DNA from: Molossus alvarezi
Lineage: Eukaryota; Chordata; Mammalia; Chiroptera; Molossidae
Reading direction: 5' to 3'
DNA: 64,000 bases
Assembly: GCA_037176705.1 (NCBI GenBank)
Contig: CM073893.1
Location: 18,600,074 to 18,664,073 of the forward strand
Positions 34,649 to 45,995 of this stretch are shown here, one piece after another. The notes beneath the pieces were generated by a model. The model did no database searches. It was not told where the DNA came from and saw only the letters and a program-made list of their open reading frames with translations. Positions within the stretch are counted from its first letter, which is position 1. Every line of letters starts with the position of its first letter. Position numbers and translations under genes: made by a program.

Positions 34649-37600
34649 CCCCTTTGTGGTGACATTTTTAAGATTTCCCCTAATATTCCATTTCTAAGTT
34701 CACAGTTCTATTGGGGTCTAGATTTATAAAGATTCCCCTGTACAGTTATAATAAAAAATATTAGAGTCCTGATAAATGCAAGAGTCTCGTTTTTAAGGAT
34801 CTGGAGAGGCCTGCACTGTCTGTTCCGCTTTTTCCGCCTTCAGCCAGGAATGGTGCAGCTAGACCAGGATGCCGTTGACCTTGACAGCCGGTGGTGCAGG
34901 CAGGATGACAGTGTATGGTCCCTTCCAGGCTAGAGTTAGTCCCTGGGTGGTGAATTTCTTTACCTATACCGAATCCCTGAGCTGGAAAGGGTGCACAGGG
35001 TTTGAGGTGGGCAGGGCATCGCAGATGTGTTTATGGATGGCCTTCTGGGAAGACTGCAGAGCCTGTAAGAACTGTAAGAGGGGGAGGGGGAGCAGAGTGG
35101 TCCAGTTTTCACCGGTTTCTAAAGTAAATTTGGTTAAGGTTTCCTTTAAGGTCCTGTTCATGCGCTCTACCTGCCTGGAATTCTGTGGGCGGTAAGCACA
35201 ATGGAGCTTCTAATTTATATTTAACCCCTTAGAGATATCCTGTGATATTTTTGCTATCAAGGCGGAGCCATTGTCTGATCTAAGGGTCAGGAGTAGCCTA
35301 AACCTGTTTTTCCCTTTATTATATCCCAGACTGTTATTCTATGACTAGGGGCAAGCTCTCCCCTCTCAGTGTCCTATCTTCTTCCCTTCTTGAGTATTCC
35401 TCCACTGTCCTGTCTTCCTGTAATATGTATGTCCCTTTCTCTTATCCTTCCTTATCTTTTTATTACCTCTGTATAATCCTTCTCTTTTTATTTCTTCCCT
35501 GTCTATAATCCTTCTTCAGCTTGCTGATAGACCCTCTACGACTTATATAATCCTTCTTCAACTTACACAGACCCTCTGTGACTTTCTTAGTCCCCCTGAC
35601 GTGAACCTGAGAGCTTGTTTAATCTATCTACTGTCTGCACATGCCCCAGCTTTTCTTCTCCTCTCCCTTACTTAGACCTACACATCCCTGCTTCCCTCTG
35701 CCTTCTCCTTTGCCCTGTGACCTTACTGGAGTTCAGTAAGCTTGGTGTAACCTAACTGGGTAGTCTGGTGCAGCTGGTTGACCAAAGTCCGACCTAGAGC
35801 CTCTGGGACTAACAGCCTCCCATCCGACAGTATCTACCATCCGTTGCTTTTCTTCGTGGCTTGTTTCTGCTTGGCTAAGTTATTTTCTGACCCAGTGTAA
35901 GTAGGAGTCAGAGGCAAACTTGGGTTTGGCAAGGTGACTGATATCTGGATAGGTCCCCACTGGTTTTAGGGCCATCTGTCGAGCTTCCTTATTTGCACCA
36001 CGGTTTCCCCTTGTCTCATCAGAGAGCCTGGATTAGGGCTATGAGTTCAGCCCCTTGGGCTGAAGTTCCTCAGTTTAGTGACTGAGACCAAATGATACGG
36101 TCCAGAGTTACTATTGCTGCCCCGGCATACCTGATATCTTCCTGGACATAGCTGCTCCCGTCCGTGAACAATACCTCATCTGATGATGGCAGTGGGTCAT
36201 CCTTGAGGTCTGGGCGGCTGTCTGCAGTGCCGATTTCCCCCAGGCCGTCCTGCAGAGGTTTCTCCGGGTCATCATCTGGAGGCAGGCTGGCAGGATTGAT
36301 AGCAATATCCTGGGGAACTTGATGCAAGGGCTGGCCTGGAGTGGCAGTGGCCAGCAATTGAATGATCTCTGGAGGAGATCACGTTCGAGTAGGGGATATG
36401 GGCATTCCGGCAGGAACAGAAACAAATGAGTCACAGTATTTTTCCCAAGGTCTATAGTCCTCTTTGAAGTCCAGGGGTAGGTTAGGGGCCCATTAGCTCA
36501 GTCAGGACAGAGTCTGCCACACCAGTATCTACCAGGAAACTAACTAGTTTGTCCCCTATTGTCTTGTATTATTCTGGGCTCCAGAGGGCTCAGCTGGAAG
36601 GAACCCTAGCCCTGTCATTTTCCTAAATTAAGGACGGCTTTTCATTTTGTTCCTCTACTTTGCCCTTGTGTTTTCTATTCCTAATCGGGACCTAGGCCTG
36701 CTATCCTGACCCTTCCTCATGTTTCCCTTCCTAGGGTGACCCTGTTCCGTGTGCCCTGTTTCCCTTAGGTCTGCTACTACTACCTTTGCTAATTCAGCCA
36801 ATTGGGCCAATAGGCCTAACAGGAGAACACGGTGAAAAGTGTCTAAGGAAGCCCTTCCCCCAACAGTATTTGGGTCCTACCACAGTCAGAGGAATGGGAA
36901 CATTTCCCCTGACCCCAGGTTTACAAAAGGATGCAGGAAAAGGGAGCAACATCCTAACACATATGTTTATGCAGGGCAGAGTGTTTTTTTTTAACTCTCT
37001 AAGAGCACTTTGCACCCGTGCCTGGGATCCCTATATTTAATTCCCTAAAGTTCAGAGAAGCCTGTTGGAAACTAGCTGCTACCAAACCCACTGCAGAGGA
37101 GCAGCCCAGGCTGGTATGGAAAGAATTGCCCCTTTCTGCAGCTGGACCGGGCTGGCACTTCAATGGTTAAACAGTTTGCCTCTGAGAATGTTAATAAGCC
37201 TTGCAGAGAGGCATTGAGACCTCACTACAAAGAAGCCAGTACATCCAAATACATCTATATCTATTTAGACATTGGGTTAGATCATTAACAGATCCAAATT
37301 TATCTTCTAGCTTTTCTGTAATAAGAACCCAAAGTAGGCAAACTCAGGTTAATTAACATTTTAGTATATCCTCAAGAGGGGTTCTGAAGGACTAGATAGA
37401 ATTTCCTTGGGGGCTGGGAGGAGTTAACTGTCCTTCAGGGCAGGCTGAGGCATTGTTAACAAAACCATTTTTCCTTTCATTTGAACCTCTGGATACTGAC
37501 ATTTCTTAATATAATTGGGTGTCAGTAGTTATATCAATCCAAATATCAATATATGGCATTTGTTCCAGGTGACCAAGGCTTCTGTATATTTTTTGATGGA

Positions 37601-38186
37601 CTATAAAAGCCAATTGCAAATTGAAACTACCTTCGGGTGGCCAATTAACCCCTTAGGCAGGCTATTCAAGTTCACAGAGTGTTCTCAGGAAACCAGGATC
37701 GCAGGCTTTTTCATAGTCACAGGAGCGCTTAAAGCAATCAGAAAAGTTAGCAAGCACACATTCCAGGGGAGTCTGGGGGAAGAATTTCCTTGTCTCATCC
37801 TACCGAAAGCAAAACAGTTAGAGCAGCAGAGAACACGGAACACAAATAGACACAACCGCGGTCAAGACACAAAATAACAATTTCAGAACAGACGCACCGA
37901 AAGTGCCAGATGGAAACCGACTGGTTTCCCAGGTCAGGAGTCGGCGTCCCGACCCTGAGGGGGAAGTGCGGTTAAGCAGCGTCCCGCCCACAACAATCCC
38001 AGATCGCTCCAGAGCTATCGAAACAGACGGAAGGGGAAATCCCTTACCCAGATCCTCGAGGCTGTAGTCCTAATCCGAATTAGCCAAATCAAAAGCCAGA
38101 ACAAATGTAGGTGCGGAGGGCAAGGAGGCAGCCCTCTGCGTAGTCTGAGGAGGTCGACCCCACAGAAAAGGGGGACCTCGCGGTTG

Positions 38187-38204
38187 ATCTCACTGGGGCC
38201 TCCA
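38187..38204 (-). other. Retroviral primer-binding site
   Basis: Minus-strand tggaggccccagtgagat, two bases downstream of the 5' LTR. It begins with the TGG common to tRNA 3' CCA ends. It resembles both tRNA-Thr and tRNA-Gln type sites with about three mismatches each, so the primer is not settled. Confidence 0.7.
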
Positions 38205-38206
38205 AA

Positions 38207-38634
38207 TGTTGTAACCCAGGAGAGTCATCCTCACTCAGACATCAAATAATTTTGAATATTAGGAGCTTTATTAGCTGCACAGGGACTGCAGCCAACCTAC
38301 ACAGAGGAGAACTGCAGCCCCAAGCTCAGGGGGAGGTTGCTTACATAGGACAGAGGTTACTCAAGAGTTTAGCAGAGCAAGCAAGCTACATGTACAGAAG
38401 CAGATATCAGCAGTTAGTAACTGCACAAGTTGTTTATTTTATATTTCTTAACATTTACTAGACCCCAGCCTTGAATGCCTCATTGTCCCATCTGGCATCT
38501 CCTGATTAGTTAAGCTCATGGTCATGGCTGATGCATACCTTCCTCTTCAAGATTTTTTGCAAAAACAACTCGGGTTTAAGGAACCCAGGAGAGGTTCCTT
38601 CTTCTAGCAGATGGAGAATTACTGGGTTATAACA
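38207..38634 (-). repeat. 5' LTR of the antisense provirus
   Basis: 428-bp LTR beginning TG and ending CA, matching 33196-33887 apart from the VES in the latter. It drives transcription toward the left on the minus strand and is followed by the primer-binding site at 38204-38187. Confidence 0.9.
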
Positions 38635-39804
38635 CCAAATGAAAGAAGAGAACAAAACCCCAAGAAAAGAACTAAGCGAAATGGAGATAAGCAACTTAAC
38701 AGATGCTGAGTTCAAAATACTGCTTATAAGGATGCTCAATGAACTCAGTGAGAACCTCAGTGAACTTAGTGAGGGCCTCAAGAGCATAAAAAAGGGCCAG
38801 TCAGAAATGATGGATGCACAGTCAGAATTGAAGGAGGCATTAACTGAAATAAAGAATAATTTACACAGATTCAATAGTAGAGTACGTAAATCCAAGAAGC
38901 AAACCATCGATTTGGAATATAAGGAAGCAAAAAAGGCCCAATCAGAACAGCAAAAAGAAAAAAGAATCCAAAAAAATGAGGATCGTGAAAGGAGCCTCTG
39001 GGACAACTTCAAGCGTGCCAACATTCGCATCTTGGGGGTGCCAGAAGGAGACGAGAGAGAACAAGAAATTGAAAACCTGTTTGAAACAATAATGGCAGAA
39101 AACTTTCCTAACTTGGTGAAGGAAGCAGACATCCAAGTCCAGGAAACACAGAGAGTCCCAAACAAGATGAACCCCAAGAGGCCCACACCAAGACACATCA
39201 TCATCAAAATGCAAAAGGTTCAAGACAAAGAGAATCTTAAAAGCAGCAAGAGAAAGTCAGCTAGTCACCTACAAGGGAGTTCCCATAAAGCTGTCAGCTG
39301 ATTTCTCAAAAGAAACTTTGCAGGCCAGCAGGGAGTGGCAAGAAATATTCAGAGTGATGAAAAGCAAGAACCTACAACCAAGATTACTCTATCCTGCAAA
39401 GCTGTCATTTAGAATCGATGGCCATATAAAGACTTTCCCAGACAAGAAAAAGTTAAAGGAGTTCATCACCACCAAACCATTATTATATGAAAGGATGAAG
39501 GGTCTTTTTGAAGAAAAAGATAAAATATATGAACAAACTAAATGGCAATGAATACATATCTATCAACAATGGAATCTACAAACAAAATGCACAGGTAGAA
39601 CAGAAACATTCTCGTAGATACAGAGAACATTTTGTTGGTTGCCAGATGGGAGGGGGGTTGGGGGAATGGGTGAAAAAGGTGAAGGGATTAAGAAGTACAA
39701 ATTCATTGCTAGACTGACAAACCTCAAAGGGAAAAGGGTTGGGGGGTGGGAAGAAGTAAACCAAAGAACTTATATGCATAACCAATGGACACAGACAATA
39801 GTGT

Positions 39805-39850
39805 GGGGAAAGGCGGGAGGTGGGTGGGAGTGGGGAGGAGGGGGTCAATG
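39805..39850 (+). other. G-quadruplex-prone tract in the HAL1-like 3' UTR
   Basis: Four G-runs of at least three (39815-39817, 39822-39824, 39826-39828, 39832-39835) with loops of one to four bases. G-rich 3' UTRs are typical of L1 elements. Confidence 0.6.
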
Positions 39851-39964
39851 GGGAAAAAATGTGGAACATCTGTAATACATTCTACCTTCAACAAAAAAGA
39901 TTTAAAAAAAAAGAAAAGTACTCTCGGGTGAGGATTAAAAAAAGAAGATAAAAACTCCTCAAAA

Positions 39965-40257
39965 TAGTTTATGTATTCACTGCCTCCACTTTTTCTCCCT
40001 CCTGCCCTCCTTCCCTATGCAGAGGAAATGTCATTCCTCCGGCTATAGTTGATCTGATCTTACCTTGAGTTCTCACTTGCTGGGTAGCAAGAGAAAATTA
40101 TCGAGTCAAGTGTAGCCCAACTGGATGAATTCAACTGTCCCTCTAGGTAGTATGAGGTTCCCTTCCATAACATGGGTGTCCTCTCCCACAGCTCCCTCTC
40201 TGTTCCTGGCCTTTATATAAGGGGTGCCCAGTGCCCAGGTATATGGGGAGGGGTATT
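39965..40257. other. Host sequence between the nested insertion and the second provirus
   Basis: Right-hand continuation of the sequence interrupted at 32068. A 'tttatata' near 40213 is upstream of the LTR. No gene. Confidence 0.5.
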
Positions 40258-40586
40258 TGCTAGGCCCAAGAGCACCCTGCTATAGGAGTTCCTCTGTAGA
40301 TGTGGCCTTTCATTGTTCACTGCCCATCCCCCACTGGTACAGGAACCTGACCCTTGGCAGTTTTGGTTGAGCAAACACCATCTTGTTTGCCTGGTCTTTG
40401 TTTTCCTATATACCCGAGGCACCCACTAAAAGAAAGCCCGCCCAAACTCTTCATAAGCAGCAAGCCCTGGCCAGTTTGGGGGTGATGCCATTTTGAACTC
40501 AGCCCATCTACTTTCCGGATGTCCTGAATAAAACTGTATTCCTGCATCACTCTGGCCTTGTGTGTTCCTCCCTCCGAGATCTAACA
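40258..40586 (+). repeat. 5' LTR of the tRNA-Phe-type provirus
   Basis: 329 bp, tgctagg...ctaaca, with AATAAA near 40530 ('gaataaaactg'). It is homologous along its length to 48118-48447. Confidence 0.82.
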
Positions 40587-40588
40587 TT

Positions 40589-40606
40589 TGGTGCCGAAAC
40601 CTGGGA
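40589..40606 (+). other. Primer-binding site, tRNA-Phe type
   Basis: tggtgccgaaacctggga, two bases after the LTR. It is complementary to the 3' end of mammalian tRNA-Phe with a single mismatch, as in the ERV-F/H-like group. Confidence 0.82.
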
Positions 40607-41479
40607 GGGTTCATTGGGTGGGAGTGGGCGTTGACTCGGCACCGACACCTTGGGTGTGCCACTCGGAGAGCAGGAGGCAGTGGAAGCTTGCCTTGGGCTA
40701 ACCTGGGGGTCCCACGGGTGTCCGGGTGGCAGGCTGGCTGTGCCCTCTCGAGCCAGACAGCGAGGACGCTGGACTGGGAGTCTCTCCCTTCCACTGCCGA
40801 CTACCTGATCAACACTGGCCAATTCTCTGGGGTAAGTGACCTGCCACTCACTCTTGGGTCTTATGTCTCTCACTGTCTCTCTAGGGGTTAGTGACCAGCC
40901 TCTTGCTCATACGTGGCTCATCACTCACCTCTCACATCTCATATCTCAAAGAACCTTGCAAAAGGCCAGGAGACCCCATGGCCTTTGGCCTTGGACTCCT
41001 GTAACCCAGAGGCCCAGCTTACAGGACTCCCACTTACTCTTATGCTCTGCACGAGCCTGACCAGAGCGGCAGCTGCTGTCACTCTTAGTGGTTTGTCACT
41101 CATTCGCCTCTCTCAGAAATTCGGCTTGGGCAACACCCAGTCTACCTCACTGCAAACCACGCCTTTGGGTTGTCTCAAGGCCCTTAACAAGTTCAGACTC
41201 ACAGGAGACATTAAACCCAGGTGTCTCATTTTCTATTATAATACTGCCTGGCCACAGTACAAATTGGATAATGGCCCCCAAAGTCCCCCAATGGCCTGAA
41301 AATGGCACTTTTTATTTCAACACTTGGTGTGATCTAGATAACTTCTTTCACCACAACGAAAGTGATCAGAGATTCCTTAGTCCCGCCTTCTTCACCCTCC
41401 AATCCCGACCCTCTCTGCCAATCCTGTTCTAACTACCAAATTTGCTTACATGCTAAGCCTCCTACTCCTGACCCCCCTG

Positions 41480-41670
41480 ACTCTGAGTCTAACTTGGAGA
41501 GGGCAGATGTTTGCAGGATGGCCTGGTTGCTCTCCCATACTGTCGGCAATATTGGAATAAATGCCCATATACAATTTAGCCTTGTCTCTGTTTAATTGGC
41601 TCAAGTAGTAACAGGCAGCCCAGAACCATTCCTTGTCCAGTTTCATTTTCTGGCAACTCTGGCGGGATCA
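41480..41670 (+). repeat. Possible second LTR end and leader inside the provirus
   Basis: A second AATAAA ('ggaataaatgccc', about 41550) is followed by a stretch resembling an LTR tail and a candidate primer site starting tggcaactctggcggg near 41652. This suggests the left half is a mosaic of two retroviral copies. I cannot match the primer to a tRNA. Confidence 0.25.
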
Positions 41671-42814
41671 CAAGCGAGACTCCTCTGGGGTGAGTGCTGG
41701 GATCCCACTTGCTGCCTGGGCAGGGTGTTTCTGGGGCTGAGGCCTAGCGTGATGCAGCGCCTCTCACCAAAAGTTGGAGCACCCTGTAGCTATGTGGCTC
41801 TACTTCTGCAATTCTGTAAGAGAGGCCTCTGTTGTTTGTTGCCTCTCATCTGGTAAGAGGCTGATTAGCTCCTGGTTGTAAGTGACCTCTCATGGTCCTT
41901 GCCTGGTCTCTGAACCCGAGCTTGATCAGCTTAGGGTCAGGGCACTGCTCTGTGTGGTACAGGGCATCTGTCTGGCTATACAAGCGAAAGGGCATGGTAA
42001 GCCACGAAGCTCTCGCTTGTCTGTTGTGCGCACTTGTAAATATTGCATTGGTTTTTGTCTTGTGTACCTTTACCTAACTGGTTTAAAGATGCCGGTGGGT
42101 GGGCTGACGCCGTGGCAGGGATTGCAGGACCTTCCCCGGGGAATATCTCTGCTCTCCCTCTCAAGGCATCAGCCGCAAACATGCTTCGCCCGAAAATAGG
42201 TTTGTTCTGTTTAAGAGCTAGTAAGAGTTCTTGTCTGTCTGTAACATAACTTTGGTTTTGGATGTTCTTTGCTCGCATTCTTATCTGTTGGGGACTTGGT
42301 TTGCCTTTCCTTACTTTATGAACACAGGGAATCAATCTTCTGTCTCTGCTGTTTGGGCTTCGTGCCACGGAGACCTTGTGAGGGCCATTTTGCGGTGCCG
42401 GTTGGTGTGAGATATGATTCTGAAGCTGGTGTCTCAGTCCTTCCTTTTGAGAGCGCTCACTTATTTACTTTACATGTTGTTTCTGTTTCTGTTTTGAGAT
42501 AGAATAGGATCTCTTCTTATGTGTAAGATTTCATGTTGTTACATCACAAAGATTCTATTTAGAAAGATCTAAACTGATGGTTCAAAGGGGGGGGGGGATG
42601 TCTCACTCCCCTCCCAGAGAATAAAAGAAAAATGTGATGAAATAAATCTTTTAAAGCCTGTAGATCCTCCTCCTGGGGTCCGGGAGCTACAGTGGCCCCG
42701 GGAAGAATGGGGAATTAATGCCACCCTGAAACCCTGTGCAGGCTGTGGCAGCAGCGGGGCCACTGCCCCACTTCTGTGAGAAGGGGAAAAAATGGTGCTT
42801 TTAAATTCAAGCCG

Positions 42815-43040
42815 CTGGCCCTGGCCGGTTTACGCAGTGGTTAGAGCGTGGGCCAGCGGACCACAGAGACCTGGGTTTGGTTCCCGCTAAGGGCACGTAC
42901 CTCCGTTGCAGTTCGTCCCCGGCCCTGGTTGGGGTTGTGTGGGAGGCAGCCAGTCGATGTGTCTCTCTCACATCGATGTTTCTCTTTCTTTCTCCCTCCC
43001 GCTCTATTTGAACATAAATGAAATATAAATAAATAAATAA
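42815..43040 (+). mobile_element. VES SINE inside second provirus
   Basis: Sense VES. Duplication tcaagccg at 42807-42814 and 43041-43048. Confidence 0.9.
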
Positions 43041-43120
43041 TCAAGCCGATAGAGGCTTGGGAGCAGCTGCAGGCCCTGGAATAAGCCACAGGGCCTGATA
43101 TCTCACCCGTTTCTTCTCCA

Positions 43121-43124
<4 letters not shown>

Positions 43125-43197
<73 letters not shown>
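43125..43197. repeat. (TA)n(CA)n microsatellite
   Basis: About 22 TA units followed directly by about 15 CA units. Confidence 0.97.
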
Positions 43198-43201
<4 letters not shown>

Positions 43202-43751
43202 TTTTCAAAGTCTTTGGTAACTTAAGCTTTGGAGGTTTGCTGGGTTAAATGATTAAAATGTCAAATATCTAGGTTTTAAAAATAACAGGATACTGAAATA
43301 TTAATCTGAGTTTGCCTACTTTTGGCTTATTATTACAGAGAAGCTGGAGGATGGATTTAGATCTGTCAATGAATATCTTATATAAAAAATGTCTCTTGAA
43401 AATGTAAATGTATTTTCCAATGGAAAAAGAAGTAAGACCTGTTTCTGAAAGTTATGTGTTCATAAATTTGCCAGTCTTTAAGGTATTAAGAATGACTGTC
43501 ACAGGGCCAGAGGTGTGGCTACAGAAACTATTTAAACCCAAGTTTTTTCACCTTCCCCAAACCTTCCGTATTCAGTTACAGATAATTGGCTTCATGAAAC
43601 CAATGTCCTAGGAGAAGCTTCAAGAAATTTTATCTGAGGCATCTTTTAAAATGCAAGTTTCTGGGAGGTAATCCTTATAGAAAGGAAAAACATTAGCTCT
43701 CTGAGCAGATCAATTAACTTATTTCAGCTGTTAAACATGGATTGCTATCTA

Positions 43752-43975
43752 TGCCTGACAGATGTGGCTCAGTGGATTGCGCATCCTCCCATGGAGTGAG
43801 AGGTCCCAGTTCAACTCCTGGTCAGGGCACATGCCCAGGTTTCGGGCTCGGTCCCCAAAGAGGGGTGTGTAGGAGGTAGCCAATCGATGTTTCTCTCTCA
43901 CATTGATGTTTCTGTCTCTCTCTCCCTTTCTCTCTAAAAATAAAAATAAAATCAATGAAAACATATTTTTTAAAA
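43752..43975 (+). mobile_element. VES SINE, older type, inside second provirus
   Basis: 'gcctgacagatgtggctcag' head and 'aatcaatgaaaacatattt' tail. Confidence 0.85.
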
Positions 43976-44090
43976 AACATTGATTGTTAGACAAGTCTTA
44001 AGTAAACATACTTTTGGCCTTTTATTATAAAAATCTAGGAAATAGATACCCAAGTGGAGTGGTCTAGGAAGCTGTGTTTGACTTTTCAAA

Positions 44091-45995
44091 TGCAAGGCTT
44101 CTGATGATCATTCTTATCATTATTATTCTCCTTTAGGGCAACTAACCTGCTGCCTCATTTAAACACAGCAGCTTCCTCTCCCTCAAGTATCCCCTCACTC
44201 GACAACCATCTGTGGCTCCCCTTTGCCTGCAGGATAAAGGTCATATTCTCTGGTCTAGGAGTTCATCTGGCTTAAGCCCACTTTCCAAGTTTATCTCCCC
44301 TGTGCTGTAGCCTCTGGTATTTTCAGTGTCCTCAACGCGACGCTTTGCCTTCCTGTCTCCAGGCCTTACTCACTGTTCCCTCCTCCCGGATGCTCTCCCC
44401 CATTGCTACCTAGTGTGTTTAGCTCCACCTTTCAGACATCACTGTGGTACCAACTCTCCCACGAATCCTCTTCCCTCGGCCAAGCCAGAAGAGACCTGTC
44501 CTCTGCCCTGTAAGGGATTTAGCTCCCACCGAATGACATGCCAGTCCCCGACGGAGTTGGTGCTCATAAAATAAAAGTCATAATGACCAATCCTCGGCTC
44601 AAAACACTTCATGTTCACTGACTCATTTAATCCTCACCACAACCCCATGATGGAGGTATTGTTAGTATCCCCACTTCACAGATGGAGGAACCAAGGCTTC
44701 GAGATGCTAAGAACAGCGTCCAAGGGAGCATCAGGTCAGGGCTGGAATCCGGCAGACAGACGGCAGAGCCCACACACGTGCCTCTTCGCACCACAGGGAG
44801 CCCCTGTGTCACCCCTGCCAGCCCAGGGCCTGGCGCAGAGCAGGCGCTCGGCACATGCTCGGCGGGTGCAGCACACACGTGTCCGGCCTCCACTGCGCAC
44901 CTGCCTCCCTGTGCTGGGAGCCCCGCAGGGCGAGGCCCAGAGGCGGGCTCAGAGGTCCTAGGCAATGCGACCAGACAGCTCCCCTGGCCTGCATGTCCAC
45001 ACTGTCCTCAGACCCTGGAGGGCCAGACTGAGGCCGGGACAGATGGGGCAGCAGCTTGGCTTGGCTGCCGGTCAGTGATTAACCCACTCACTGTGGTCAT
45101 GACAGGTGTCAGAGGAGACCAGAGTGGGACGAAAAGGGAAGCAGGCAAGAACATCAAAGTCCAAGGGCAAGGGACTCAGGACCACCTAACCTAGTTGGTC
45201 ACACCCATTGGACAGGTGAGGAAATCGAGGCCCGGGAGTTGGAATGTCTTGCCCAAAGCTGAAGCGCACAGAAAGGTCTTGCAAACGCACCGGCCTTTTC
45301 TGGGCCCTTTCTCCTCCCCCTGCCCGCTGACCTGGACCCCCGCCCCTGGACACTTTGATCATTAGCGGCGTGTAGCCCAGTAACCAGGAGGCTTGGGGAT
45401 CCCAGCCGAGGAAGGGGTGCCCTCAGGTAGCTTCCCTAGGCGGCAGTGCCCAGGCAGCAGCAGGCCCTACAAAGAGAACTGGGAGAGAAGTTGGGAGGAG
45501 GCCAGCTGCTAATTGTGGAAAATAAATCAGAGTCATCTAAACCGCGCCGCCGAGGAAGGGCCGGCTGCACGTAGACGTTTCCCTCTGTGCTCTTGCTCAT
45601 CGAGTTCAGTCGTTCACTGGAAGCCGTGATGTATACAAGTTTCCGGGATACCGATGGCTCTGGAAGGGAGCCCGCCTGCTGAGTGGTTCGCGGGACGAGG
45701 CGGGGTCTCAGGAGAGCAGGGGCTGAGGCGGGCAGCTGACCAAGCGGGCAGCCAGGACAGACCTGTCCCTTGCTGACAGCTCTCTGGTTTTAGAGCACAA
45801 GGGCGTGTGTTCAAGTTTCTGATTCTTCACTAAAAACGGAAAGTCAAAAGCGGTGCCATTATATTGATTTCTCCGTTTAGTAAGACAAAACCTCCCCCTT
45901 TCTGAACCTGAGCTAACTGAGGACAGGGCTGTGTCCCCCCTCACACTAGGTCTGAGCTGAATTTTTCCCAATAGACTAAGGTCTCCCTGAATACA
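44091..45995. other. Genomic segment inside the provirus, flanked by a 35-bp direct repeat
   Basis: About 1.9 kb of apparently ordinary host DNA, including an L2-like piece (about 44160-44500) and an antisense MIR (about 44590-44760) followed by GC-richer unique sequence. It sits between two perfect 35-bp copies at 44056-44090 and 45996-46030. No poly(A) or poly(T) marks either end. Confidence 0.6.
44590..44760 (-). repeat. MIR SINE, antisense
   Basis: 'ctcatttaatcctcaccaca', 'ccacttcacagatggagga' and 'caaggcttcgagatgct' match antisense MIR. Confidence 0.75.

Larger units (their letters stand above)
33196..38634 (-). mobile_element. Defective gammaretrovirus-like endogenous retrovirus (class I), antisense
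   Basis: Two near-identical LTRs (3' LTR 33196-33887 including a VES; 5' LTR 38207-38634) are flanked by a 4-bp duplication, CCAA, at 33192-33195 and 38635-38638, inside codon 9-10 of the HAL1-like ORF1. On the minus strand a primer-binding site follows the 5' LTR. Then come a leader and degraded gag region, a protease with a DTG active-site motif (about 36520-36540) ending in the conserved PECPYPLL segment (about 36390-36420), an RNase H start with FTDGSS (about 36150-36170), and the integrase C-terminal part ([11 protein letters not shown] at about 35130-35161). The reverse transcriptase core is missing between protease and RNase H, and no envelope gene is recognisable. The reading frames also contain stops. 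It is not competent on its own. Confidence 0.88.
32289..39912 (+). mobile_element. HAL1-like LINE-1: 5' UTR, ORF1 and 3' UTR, no ORF2 (split by provirus 33196-38634)
   Basis: Starts with an L1-type 5' end (gacttccggtcaagatggca at 32289) and about 880 bp of 5' UTR. ORF1 starts at 33169, is cut after nine codons by the provirus, and resumes at 38639. The ORF1 part shows a coiled-coil region, an RRM-like segment (RILGVPEGDERE at about 39025-39060) and the C-terminal domain (LQPRLLYPAKLSF, about 39370-39410). One base is missing near 39230, shifting the frame. Right after ORF1 (stop about 39551) comes a G-rich 3' UTR and an A-rich tail, with no ORF2 at all. That is the HAL1 ('half-L1') layout. 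The flanking duplication gaaaagta(t/c)tctcggg lies at 32273-32288 and 39913-39928. Without the provirus it is about 2.2 kb. It would rely on ORF2 protein from another L1. Confidence 0.85.
32069..39950 (+). mobile_element. VES SINE split by the HAL1-like L1 (32069-32288 and 39929-39950)
   Basis: Head with A-box-like 'taggctcagcagttagag' and B-box-like 'ggttcgattct', ending in the VES tail. Its last 22 bases follow the L1 (39929-39950). The VES target duplication aaaactcctcaaaa is at 32055-32068 and 39951-39964. Confidence 0.92.

Noticed and set aside
36786..37877. Plus-strand open frames inside the first provirus
   Set aside because: They are antisense to the retroviral genes and have no family resemblance.
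33192..38638. A functional retrovirus
   Set aside because: The reverse transcriptase core and envelope are missing and the remaining frames contain stops.
43125..43197. Possible array or CRISPR-like structure
   Set aside because: Plain dinucleotide microsatellite without spacers.
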